Source: Pseudoalteromonas rhizosphaerae (GTDB lineage: Bacteria > Pseudomonadota > Gammaproteobacteria > Enterobacterales > Alteromonadaceae). Taken from it: a DNA stretch of 64,000 bases. The position numbers were made by a program, and so were the translations under genes. The notes beneath the pieces were generated by a model. That model worked only from the letters and a program-made list of their open reading frames with translations. It was not told the origin of the DNA and made no database searches. Positions 17,835-24,797 of this stretch are shown one piece after another. The stretch is taken from NCBI RefSeq assembly GCF_902498845.1, contig NZ_CABVLM010000001.1:248001-312000 (forward strand). Reading direction: 5' to 3'. Each line of letters begins with the position of its first letter. Position 1 is the stretch's first letter.

Positions 17835-19088
17835 ATGGCGTTTTTAATGCGCACTGATCCTGCGATTAGCCGTTTACTGATGTTACGCAGTGGTGCAATT
17901 GCAATTCAACTATTGGCCGTTGTAGCAGTCTATTTTTTACTTGAGCACCAAATCCCTTTATTGCCTCTACTGGTAGTGATCTCCCTTGAAGCCGTATTCC
18001 AAATTTTAAGCGTGATTGCTTATCGTAATGTCAGTAAAGCGAAAGAACTTGGGATGTTAATGCAGCTTACGGCCGATGTGCTTTTTTTATCGGTATTGCT
18101 GTCTTTGAGTGGTGGTGCGACCAATGCATTTGTGTCGTTACTGTTGTTACCAATAATGATTGCTGCGGTGAGTGTCAGTGCTCGCGGCTTAGCTTATATT
18201 GCTGTATTAGCGATCACCGCCTATAGCGTGCTGCTATTTAAAATGCCTCAGCACAGCATGCATCATATGCAAATGACCAGTCACTTTGTGGGTATGTGGG
18301 TTAACTTTGTGATCAGTGCTAGCGTTATAGCATTCGTTATCGGCACTATGAACCGTGCACTGCATTCGCGAGAGCGCACAATTGCAACTGTGCGAGAAAA
18401 ACAATTACGAGCAGAGCAGTTAGTCACGCTTGATGGTGCTGCGGCACAAATTACTCATCAATTAGCCAGCCCAATCGCCAATTTACAATTATTGTATGAA
18501 GAGCTTCTTGAAGAGCAGCCCGATAATGAGATTGTGAAAGACATGCATCAGCCCTTGTTGCAATGCGCACAGCAGTTAAAACAGTTTCGTACCCTGTCAT
18601 CTGAACTACGCACACAAACGGTTGCAGCGACTGTATCGTTAAACGCATTAGCTCAACAAATTAGCGATACAATGCTATTACAGTATCCCGATCAACAGCT
18701 TAATTGGCTAAATGCAGCGCCTGCTAGCTCGGTTACTAATGATGCTATGTTACTGCCAGCGATATTAAACTTGTTGCAAAATGCTGCTTTTGCCAATCAA
18801 CAGGCACAGCAACAAACACTGGAATTGAACTGGCAACAGACTCCAGATAACCCTAAAACAGTGAGTTTAGTTATACGTGATTTTGGTAAAGGATTTAGCG
18901 CAGCACAATTGGCAGAGTTAGGGGGTCAGTTAATGCCTAGTGAAACGGGGATGGGGCTAGCAGTTATGCTTTCAAATGTAACATTTGAGCGTTTACAAGG
19001 CTCTTTAACATTATTTAATCACCCACAAGGTGGCGCGGTTGCCAAAGTACAATTAACCATTGATGAGCCACAAGTCGAGCCTGTATGA
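17835..19088 (+). CDS. RegB/PrrB-like redox sensor histidine kinase
   Basis: 417 residues. About six membrane helices occupy residues 15-170, then a HisKA-type dimerisation segment with the phosphoacceptor His208 in QITHQLASPIANL, then a HATPase domain (NLLQNAAFANQ, DFGKGFS, GMGLAVMLSN). Layout and motifs match RegB/PrrB, which signal redox state through a membrane quinone. The RegB quinone motif GGxxNPF appears as GGATNAF at 93-99, with Pro replaced by Ala. The RegA-like regulator gene overlaps the stop by 4 bases (ATGA). Confidence 0.88.
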   Translation: MAFLMRTDPAISRLLMLRSGAIAIQLLAVVAVYFLLEHQIPLLPLLVVISLEAVFQILSVIAYRNVSKAKELGMLMQLTADVLFLSVLLSLSGGATNAFVSLLLLPIMIAAVSVSARGLAYIAVLAITAYSVLLFKMPQHSMHHMQMTSHFVGMWVNFVISASVIAFVIGTMNRALHSRERTIATVREKQLRAEQLVTLDGAAAQITHQLASPIANLQLLYEELLEEQPDNEIVKDMHQPLLQCAQQLKQFRTLSSELRTQTVAATVSLNALAQQISDTMLLQYPDQQLNWLNAAPASSVTNDAMLLPAILNLLQNAAFANQQAQQQTLELNWQQTPDNPKTVSLVIRDFGKGFSAAQLAELGGQLMPSETGMGLAVMLSNVTFERLQGSLTLFNHPQGGAVAKVQLTIDEPQVEPV

Positions 19089-19615
19089 AGCTATTAATTA
19101 TTGAAGATGATATTAATCTTGCCAATACGTTAGCGCGGCGCTTAACCAAACACGGTTTTGCATGTCAGCTGGCACATGATAAAGCCGAGGCTATTGGCAT
19201 AGCTAAAAACTTCGCACCGACACATATTCTGTTAGATATGAAATTAGCTGACGATAACGGTTTAGCTCTTATCGCACCACTGAGAGCCTTTCTAACAGAC
19301 GCACATATTGTATTATTAACAGGCTATGCCAGTATTGCCACAGCGGTAGAGGCTATGCGCCTAGGTGCAAATGATTATTTAACAAAACCCGTTGATATGC
19401 TCACGTTATTACGAGCCTTAACAGGCACATGCGAGCCAACTACTGAGTTAATTGCAGATGATATTGTAACTATGTCGCCAGAGCGTCTTGAGTGGGAACA
19501 TATTCAGCAAGTGCTGCATACCAATCAAGGCAATATTTCAGCAACTGCTCGGCAACTTAATATGCATCGGCGGACTTTACAGCGCAAGCTACAAAAAAAA
19601 CCAGTTCAGCAGTAA
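19085..19615 (+). CDS. RegA/PrrA/ActR-like response regulator
   Basis: 176 residues. The receiver domain has Asp8-Asp9 and phosphoacceptor Asp51 (ILLDMKLADDNGL), plus the conserved Lys in YLTKPVD. The C-terminal Fis-type helix-turn-helix ARQLNMHRRTLQRKLQKK is almost diagnostic of RegA/PrrA regulators. Translationally coupled to the preceding kinase gene. Such pairs control respiration and redox-linked genes; targets are not identifiable here. Confidence 0.92.
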   Translation: MKLLIIEDDINLANTLARRLTKHGFACQLAHDKAEAIGIAKNFAPTHILLDMKLADDNGLALIAPLRAFLTDAHIVLLTGYASIATAVEAMRLGANDYLTKPVDMLTLLRALTGTCEPTTELIADDIVTMSPERLEWEHIQQVLHTNQGNISATARQLNMHRRTLQRKLQKKPVQQ

Positions 19616-19682
19616 ATCCTAGCGCGATAGTGAGCGTTATTGCGGATCACGGTTTCCGGTTTAGTAATGCCTAGCAAGTTAA

Positions 19683-19719
19683 TTATTGCCTTTTAGGCAA
19701 TAAGGTTTACCCGGTAAAC
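19683..19719 (+). terminator. two adjacent hairpins after the response regulator
   Basis: First, an 8-bp stem TTATTGCC / GGCAATAA with a 5-base loop (19683-19703). Two bases later is a near-contiguous palindrome GTTTACC-C-GGTAAAC (19705-19719). There is no T-run. They may terminate or stabilise the two-component transcript; the second could also be a protein-binding site. Confidence 0.35.
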
Positions 19720-19757
19720 TAAGTAATACAGTCGCCTGTAGTCACCTTAAATGAAGA

Positions 19758-19898
19758 TCAGGTTACTTTAGTGCATTTATATTTGGGCACCAGCCACGCA
19801 TCATAGATAGTTTTGCAGTTTAGATAGTTGCTGCAATGGCGTTCATTAACTACAGTAAAAATATCATTGTATTTTTTGCAATCAGCATAAGTAGTCAT
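19758..19898 (-). CDS. possible small cysteine-containing protein
   Basis: An open frame of 46 residues from the ATG at 19898 (62 residues if it starts at 19946). It contains four cysteines in the short form, with CKKYNDIFTVVNERHC and LNCKTIYDAW followed by YKCTK. The sequence has the texture of a folded small protein, and it fills an otherwise empty gap divergently from the DUF1761 gene. There is no convincing ribosome site and I do not recognise a family. It may be spurious. Confidence 0.25.
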   Translation of the reverse strand: MTTYADCKKYNDIFTVVNERHCSNYLNCKTIYDAWLVPKYKCTKVT

Positions 19899-19899
19899 T

Positions 19900-20304
19900 A
19901 TGGATTTATCACAACTGGATTTTGTAGCCGTATTATTAGCTGCCATGTCTTCTTTTATGTTAGGAGGCGTTTGGTATTCACCTTGGTTGTTTCAACGAGC
20001 CTGGTTAGAAGGCTGTGGATTAACGGAGCTGGATTTAAAAGCAACAAATCCAAAATGGGTATTTGGTGGCGGTTTTGTTTTATCTTTATTTATCGCTTTT
20101 GGCTTATCACTGTTTTTAGGACCACATCCACATTTAGGGGTTGCGGTAGGCGTTGGCTTTGCGGTTGGACTATGTTGGGTAAGCAGTGCCTTAGGAATGA
20201 GCTATATTTATGAACAACGACCACTAAAGCTGTTTTTAATCAATAGCGGTTACCATATTTTACAGTTTACTTTAATGGGCTTAATCTTTGGACTTTGGCC
20301 ATAA
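19900..20304 (+). CDS. DUF1761 membrane protein
   Basis: 134 residues with four predicted membrane helices (about 8-28, 53-72, 78-98, 110-130). The start LAAMSSFMLGGVWYSPWLF and the following EL.LKATNP region are typical of DUF1761 inner membrane proteins. Function unknown. It is followed by the zinc-ribbon gene, 43 bases downstream. Confidence 0.82.
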   Translation: MDLSQLDFVAVLLAAMSSFMLGGVWYSPWLFQRAWLEGCGLTELDLKATNPKWVFGGGFVLSLFIAFGLSLFLGPHPHLGVAVGVGFAVGLCWVSSALGMSYIYEQRPLKLFLINSGYHILQFTLMGLIFGLWP

Positions 20305-20347
20305 GCTGTTAATCTATTCGCGTGTTTGTAGTAAAAGTAACAAAATA

Positions 20348-20599
20348 ATGGCAAAACCGAATAAAAAAGGCCCTACTAAAACGGTCGATATTTTTTGTAG
20401 TCAATGTAAAGCTCCCCTATTCAAATATCGTAAAGGCGGCAAAGGGGCATTGGTTAAATGTTTTATCGAACGGATCAGTCAAGATTTCACCACAATTCCT
20501 TGCGTATGCCCCAACTGCTCACGCCCTTTTGCTCGAGAAGCAATTATTCGAGGCGCACCCGCGTATAAAATGATCGGCGGAAAAGTTACGTTTAAATAG
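20348..20599 (+). CDS. small zinc-ribbon protein
   Basis: 83 residues. Paired cysteines at 17/20 (CSQC) and 54/57 (CPNC), plus Cys38 and Cys52, form a zinc-ribbon pattern. The protein begins very basic (MAKPNKKGPTK) and ends with RGAPAYKMIGGKV. Conserved hypotheticals of this shape occur in Vibrio and Shewanella. The ATG at 20348 is preferred; an upstream in-frame ATG at 20288 overlaps the DUF1761 gene. Last gene before the accessory island. Confidence 0.75.
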   Translation: MAKPNKKGPTKTVDIFCSQCKAPLFKYRKGGKGALVKCFIERISQDFTTIPCVCPNCSRPFAREAIIRGAPAYKMIGGKVTFK

Positions 20600-20701
20600 T
20601 CATTTAATTTGAGCGTATATTCATATTTCATTGATTTAATCATTTTTTAGTCTGATTGTTCCTGTATCTGATTTAACTATAAATAAACCGTAACTCTTTA
20701 A

Positions 20702-20977
20702 TTTAATACGACTTTAAATAGTAATTGCACAGTTTTTTATGATATTGATGGTATCCGAGGTTGGTCTACTTCGGAAATTGAAACAATAGGAGCTGCATTT
20801 TTGAGAGGTTTTAAGAAGTACAGCGCAAAGGTACACGGAGCTGCGTATGCAATTGAGCATCGTCTAGATTCATTTTCTATAGATGCACTCGGAGCTTCTT
20901 ACGAAGTTGGATATGGGGTAATGTATATGCAAGGAACAAAGAAAACATACTCTAGCTATGTCGCGTTTTGTAAATAG
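20702..20977 (+). pseudogene. 3' remnant of an unidentified gene (possible toxin tail)
   Basis: An open frame of about 91 codons without a usable start codon near its beginning; upstream it is closed by a TAA at 20699. The translation (YDIDGIRGWSTSEIETIGA, then RGFKKYSAKVHGAAYAIEH, ending SSYVAFCK) reads like genuine coding sequence. It sits 24 bases before a small membrane-protein gene. By analogy with the other toxin-immunity remnants in this island it could be the C-terminal piece of a polymorphic toxin, but I recognise no family. Confidence 0.45.
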
Positions 20978-21001
20978 TTTTAGAATCAATAAGGAATAAA
21001 A

Positions 21002-21364
21002 ATGATTAAAAAAGTAATTTTTATTTTTATTATATTTCAATTTTTATTGGTGATTAGTTTAAATCACCACTATGGGATAGCCATAGCGTTAACCACTTGT
21101 ATTTTTTATATTTTTCGTTCTAAATCCAATTTCTTTTCTTTGAGCTTTCTTTTTGAAGATGTAAAAGAAAATGCATTTACTTTACTATGTGTGTTTTCAA
21201 TAGTTGCATTGACAATTTGCCAAATCTCTTATAGTTCAAATGATTGGGGGTTGTTGACAATAATAGTACCATTGTCGTTATTTTTTTATTTCTTCCTTAC
21301 ACTTTTTAGTTATACTGCTGATTGTATATATAAAATATTCGGAAAGTTTTTTAGAAGGAAGTAA
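21002..21364 (+). CDS. small integral membrane protein, unknown
   Basis: 120 residues, extremely hydrophobic, with about four membrane helices (roughly 5-21, 25-42, 58-75, 83-105) and a basic C-terminus (GKFFRRK). An AAGGAATAAAA ribosome site precedes the ATG. Codon use is much more AT-rich than in the flanking chromosome. It lies just after a truncated coding remnant, a position typical for immunity proteins. No family recognised. Confidence 0.55.
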   Translation: MIKKVIFIFIIFQFLLVISLNHHYGIAIALTTCIFYIFRSKSNFFSLSFLFEDVKENAFTLLCVFSIVALTICQISYSSNDWGLLTIIVPLSLFFYFFLTLFSYTADCIYKIFGKFFRRK

Positions 21365-21424
21365 GTGCTCGTAAAGTAAAATAGGAAAGGCACAAATTTT
21401 TCGATAGTGCATCAAGGAAATATA

Positions 21425-21949
21425 ATGTCAAAATATAGATTTTTAACTTTATTATTTTTAATAGTTAATTCACAGGTATGCTTTTCAAATGCGATTGAAA
21501 AACCACCTAAAGCTATTGAAGTCGTAGTATATACTATTTGCGATTTGGTATATTGCAATACGAGTGTTGTTTTAAGAAATAATACGGCATTTGAAATTAA
21601 AGTAATTTCAAATTATTTCGATGAAACTCATTTTACTGAGCATGCTTTTAAGTTTTATAGAGCAAAAGACGTGTATACAACGAGTAACCCGTTTGACAAC
21701 CCATTATCGTTTAAAAATGTAGAGTTTTCGCCACTTGAAGGAGATGTAATATTTAAACCTCTTGAAGTCAAAACTTACACTACGCTAATAAAAAGAGATA
21801 GATTGAATTTTGAAAAAGGCATTGAGTACGTTGTTTTTTCGGTAGTTATGGATGCGCAATATGTGATAGATAAAAAAAAGTCAAGATTCATTTCATTGCT
21901 TAGTAAGTTAGGAATAGTTGATGATTTACTTACCTTGCCTGATGATTAA
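21425..21949 (+). CDS. exported hypothetical protein
   Basis: 174 residues from the ATG at 21425, which has a good CAAGGAAAT ribosome site. A signal peptide (MSKYRFLTLLFLIVNSQVCFSNA) leads a mature domain rich in beta strands (VVVYTICDLVYCNTSVVLRN). Two cysteines seven apart could form a disulfide. The domain might be an immunoglobulin-like fold, but that is only an impression. AT-rich like its neighbours. It may be an immunity or accessory protein of the island. Confidence 0.55.
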   Translation: MSKYRFLTLLFLIVNSQVCFSNAIEKPPKAIEVVVYTICDLVYCNTSVVLRNNTAFEIKVISNYFDETHFTEHAFKFYRAKDVYTTSNPFDNPLSFKNVEFSPLEGDVIFKPLEVKTYTTLIKRDRLNFEKGIEYVVFSVVMDAQYVIDKKKSRFISLLSKLGIVDDLLTLPDD

Positions 21950-21996
21950 ACTAACAGAAAAGTAAACAGAGTCACCCTTTAGTAACAAAGTGAATA

Positions 21997-22056
21997 GGGT
22001 CAGGTCTTACTTTTTGTCTTTATGTAATTAGTGGCAAAAAAACAAGATCTGATCCC
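21997..22056. repeat. REP-like palindrome related to the RAYT element ends
   Basis: An imperfect 60-base palindrome. The left arm begins GGGTCAGGTCTTACTTTTTG and the right arm, read on the other strand, begins GGGATCAGATCTTG. The left arm differs from the 20-bp ends of the transposase element at 26378-27300 by a single base. It is followed by two tandem copies of GATCCCGATAGT and a third partial copy. Likely a non-autonomous palindromic unit mobilised by that transposase family. Confidence 0.6.
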
Positions 22057-22111
22057 GATAGTGATCCCGATAGTTATATGACCCCGATAGTTATAAACCA
22101 GAGGAGAAATC

Positions 22112-22441
22112 ATGGTGGTCGCGATAGGTCCGACGATTCTAGCTATTGCAAGTGTTGTTAGTACTAGTAATTTGCATGTTAGCTGTGGAGAAAGCGTTCT
22201 AAATAACCAGCATAAGCTAATGGTAATGAAGAAATTAAATGGCGCAAGGGGCAAATTCCATTTTAAATGTGGTGATACAATATTTGTAGAAGAGCCTTCG
22301 AATACTGATGGCATTTGCTACAAAAAACATTATGGCGTGGTTGGCGGATATAAAGTTGAGCCCTATGTTGCCACATTGGAAGTCGCTGTGACTAATCAAA
22401 GTTGTAACTTTGATGGAGCCATCCGTTTGGAGCCAAGGTGA
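22112..22441 (+). CDS. hypothetical protein, possibly truncated
   Basis: 109 residues behind a strong GAGGAG ribosome site. It has a hydrophobic N-terminus (VVAIGPTILAIASVVS) without positive charges, then four cysteines. Its last 46 bases run into the IS110 remnant on the opposite strand, so the true C-terminus may have been replaced. No recognisable domain. Confidence 0.4.
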   Translation: MVVAIGPTILAIASVVSTSNLHVSCGESVLNNQHKLMVMKKLNGARGKFHFKCGDTIFVEEPSNTDGICYKKHYGVVGGYKVEPYVATLEVAVTNQSCNFDGAIRLEPR

Positions 22442-22887
22442 CGCATGTAACAACTTTGCACGGATAATAAGTTTTTAGTGGACTGTTGAACAATATCCAT
22501 TCGTTTTCGCATTAAGTCGCGAACAGCCCTGAGTTCTCGAGGATAAATGTAGCCCTCAGGCAAAATGTTTAGACGTAGCATTTCAGCCAACCAGCGTGCA
22601 TCACTATGGTCATCAGCATGTTTTAAGCCTGAATATTGTTTAATTGCAGCGGGGTTCGCTAGGTGGAGTTTAAATTCTGCATCCATTAATCCATCGACTA
22701 ACCAATACCAATTAAAAGTTGACTCAACAACAAGCCCTGTTAAGTTGTCTTTATAAGGGGTTAGAAAAGATAAAATGACAGACATGTCATTATTTAAACG
22801 CTTAACGGTAAGCGTTTCACCGTGTTCATTAATGATAGCAATAACACTATTATTTGAATGCAAGTCAATTCCACCATATAGTTTCAT
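22396..22887 (-). pseudogene. IS110-family transposase, 3'-truncated
   Basis: 163 residues matching the N-terminal RuvC-like half of IS110 (DEDD) recombinases. Catalytic acidic residues are present: Asp8 (GGIDLHS), Glu55 (VVESTFNW), Asp93 and Asp96 (HADDHSDARWLAEML). Full-length proteins are about twice as long; the C-terminal domain with the catalytic serine is missing, so it cannot be active. A GAGGAAC ribosome site precedes the ATG. The 5' flank, where IS110-group elements encode their bridge RNA, is only about 78 bases before a REP-like repeat begins. Confidence 0.82.
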
Positions 22888-22965
22888 ACCAAGTTCCTCG
22901 GATTCAGTTTATGTTTTGGTCAACACAACTGTATCGAAAAACTCGAGGAGCTTTCTATATGATTA

Positions 22966-23050
22966 TCAGATCACTTGCTTCATAATACTTTGTCATTATT
23001 GTTAAGGTATTGGTATATGAGTAGTGTTGTGAAGCAACGAACCTGACCCC
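22966..23050. repeat. REP/MITE-like 85-base repeat, copy 1
   Basis: Begins TCAGATCACTTGCTTCATAA and ends GTGAAGCAACGAACCTGACC followed by CC. The two ends are imperfect inverted repeats sharing TTGCTTCA. A second copy in the same orientation lies at 28865-28947 with only a few differences. Copy 1 lacks the leading GGGG present in copy 2, at the side where the IS110 remnant begins. Confidence 0.75.
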
Positions 23051-23299
23051 TATGCATTAAACTATAGGGAAACCGAAGGGGTCACCCCCTGTTTATTTTC
23101 TGACGAATCCAAGCATAAGATTACTTTCCTAGGATAAAAGATAATAGATGTGGCATAGGCTTTTTTTATGAGTTCTTTACGTGTACTAGGTTATTAGGTA
23201 CACTAATGCTGTATAAAAATTAGCTGTCTGACCTAATGTAAATACCTCTATTTAGGTCTCAGGAAAATAAAATTATAAGTAAATGGAGTTTAAGTTTAT

Positions 23300-23947
23300 A
23301 TGGAAGTTCATTTTTATCCAGGTCAGGACCTTTTGGTTATTAAGCAAAATGGTTTGAAATTCGCTCAATTTGAAGCGATGGGAGGCCCTCCAAAAGTTGG
23401 TAATGATCCCTATATGGCTGAAGAGCCGACTACAGCAGGTCATTATATAATAGACAAAACAGAAGCTTATAGAACGCCTACTTGGCCTACATCGAAACTA
23501 GCTTGGGGTACTAAGCTAAGAGATATGCCTGCAAAAGGAGATATTTGGTATGCCCTACCAAGTGGTAAGTGGGGAAGTCTAAATCAGTTATATAAACTAC
23601 CTGTACGTAGTGCAATCATGGAAATGCATAAAGAACTGTATGGCAAAGAGGTGGTACCTGACAAGTGGGTGTTCAATGATTTTGGGCCTACTGCTATTCG
23701 TTGGTTTAAAGATATTAATGGTAATAAAATACTCGATGGGAAAGAGCGTCTATCAGGGCAAATGTTTCACACTACGCCGGAGAACGAAGCCGAAAAAGCA
23801 ACAGGTTCAACAGTTCGATTGGTACCATCACATGGGTGTATTCATTTAAAACCTAACGATAGAGATCGCTTATTCACCATCGGTGCTTTTAAACGAGGCA
23901 CTTCATTTACGGTACATAAATATCATGAACGTTATAAATCAAATTAA
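23300..23947 (+). CDS. L,D-transpeptidase-like (YkuD) protein without signal peptide; candidate antibacterial effector
   Basis: 215 residues. The C-terminal half has the YkuD catalytic motif SHGCIH at 177-182 with nucleophile Cys180, and the upstream conserved His157 (GQMFHTTPE). Such enzymes cut or cross-link peptidoglycan stem peptides in the periplasm, yet this protein starts MEVHFYPGQDLLVI with no signal peptide or membrane anchor. Its 3' end overlaps by 23 bases an ORF for an exported protein. An exported partner beside a leaderless L,D-transpeptidase resembles T6SS Tlde1-type effector-immunity pairs. No secretion genes are nearby. The enzyme family call is good. The effector role is inference. 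Confidence 0.8.
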   Translation: MEVHFYPGQDLLVIKQNGLKFAQFEAMGGPPKVGNDPYMAEEPTTAGHYIIDKTEAYRTPTWPTSKLAWGTKLRDMPAKGDIWYALPSGKWGSLNQLYKLPVRSAIMEMHKELYGKEVVPDKWVFNDFGPTAIRWFKDINGNKILDGKERLSGQMFHTTPENEAEKATGSTVRLVPSHGCIHLKPNDRDRLFTIGAFKRGTSFTVHKYHERYKSN

Positions 23948-24617
23948 TAAAAGTATCTGCATTTTATCAGTGACGATGAGTGCTTTTTTTTTATTTAGTA
24001 ATAACCTGCTTGCAGCAAGTATGTACTTGCTGCCTAACGGTAATGAAGTATCTATTGAACTTGATAGCGTATCTACCGTTTTTGACTCAGATAATGGCTG
24101 GTTACTTGGAGGTTATAAAATAATAAATGGTAGTAACGCTTCATATGTAAGTTTTATTCCCTATAACAAGGAGCCAATAAAATACTGGCCTTTAACAAGG
24201 GGTTATGTATCACAATTTTTCAAAGCTAATAATAAATTTTATGTTATTAGTTCAGCTGGAGATGCTCTTCAAATTGAAGACGATGGTTTAACCTCAACAG
24301 GCTTTAAAGTTAAGCCCAAATCTACAGTGGTGGCTGAAAAACCTTATTTAATTGCTTGCCATCCGCGCGGGTGGGCAAAGCTTAGTTCTATAAATACAGG
24401 CAGTTGCTATAGGTTGGATGGTACATGGGATATTGAATTATCTTGGACTCAAATAAATATTCCACCAAAGCTGTGTAATGGGAATTTAAAAGTATTAATA
24501 ACAACCAATAAAGACCAAAATTGGGATGTTATAACCCTTGATACAGAAACAGGAAAAACGCTAACAAGTAAAAAAATAGCAAAACCGAAACATGAAATGT
24601 CGTTGTGTGAGCTATAG
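23925..24617 (+). CDS. exported protein, candidate immunity to the L,D-transpeptidase
   Basis: 230 residues from the ATG at 23925, which lies inside the last codons of the transpeptidase gene, so the two are translationally coupled. A signal peptide (ILSVTMSAFFLFSNNLLAAS) indicates export. The mature part is beta-rich, with repeated strand patterns (NGWLLGGYKIINGS, NNKFYVISSAGDALQIE) that could be a small propeller. There are three late cysteines (CHPRGW, GSCYRLDG, LCNGN). No family recognised. Periplasmic location is what an immunity protein against a peptidoglycan enzyme would need. Confidence 0.6.
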   Translation: MNVINQINKSICILSVTMSAFFLFSNNLLAASMYLLPNGNEVSIELDSVSTVFDSDNGWLLGGYKIINGSNASYVSFIPYNKEPIKYWPLTRGYVSQFFKANNKFYVISSAGDALQIEDDGLTSTGFKVKPKSTVVAEKPYLIACHPRGWAKLSSINTGSCYRLDGTWDIELSWTQINIPPKLCNGNLKVLITTNKDQNWDVITLDTETGKTLTSKKIAKPKHEMSLCEL

Positions 24618-24732
24618 AAGTTAATAGATTAAAATACTGTATCTATTTTAATAGACTAAATGAACTTGGATTTTGGTGTATTGAGCCCTTTGTTTTATGC
24701 CCTTTAACCCTATATTTAAAAAGGAATTTTAA

Positions 24733-24797
24733 ATGATGCTTAGCTTTTTTCTTATCGCTTCGCTAAGTGCTGACTTTCATCTTGCTGGAAAAACTTC
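24733..24797 (+). pseudogene. start of a small secreted-protein gene cut by IS256
   Basis: An AAAAAGGAATTTTAA ribosome site followed by ATGATG and a signal-peptide-like start (MMLSFFLIASLSADFHLAG) runs directly into the left inverted repeat of the IS256 element. The rest of the gene is not identifiable on the far side. It resembles the starts of the other small exported proteins in this island. Confidence 0.5.

Noticed and set aside
22051-22091. Tandem GATCCCGATAGT copies as a possible CRISPR or iteron array
   Set aside because: Only two full copies and one partial copy, without spacers or nearby cas or rep genes.
22000-22314. Minus-strand frame of 104 residues
   Set aside because: It passes through the palindromic repeat and lies opposite a frame with a strong ribosome site. 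Composition looks like a shadow.
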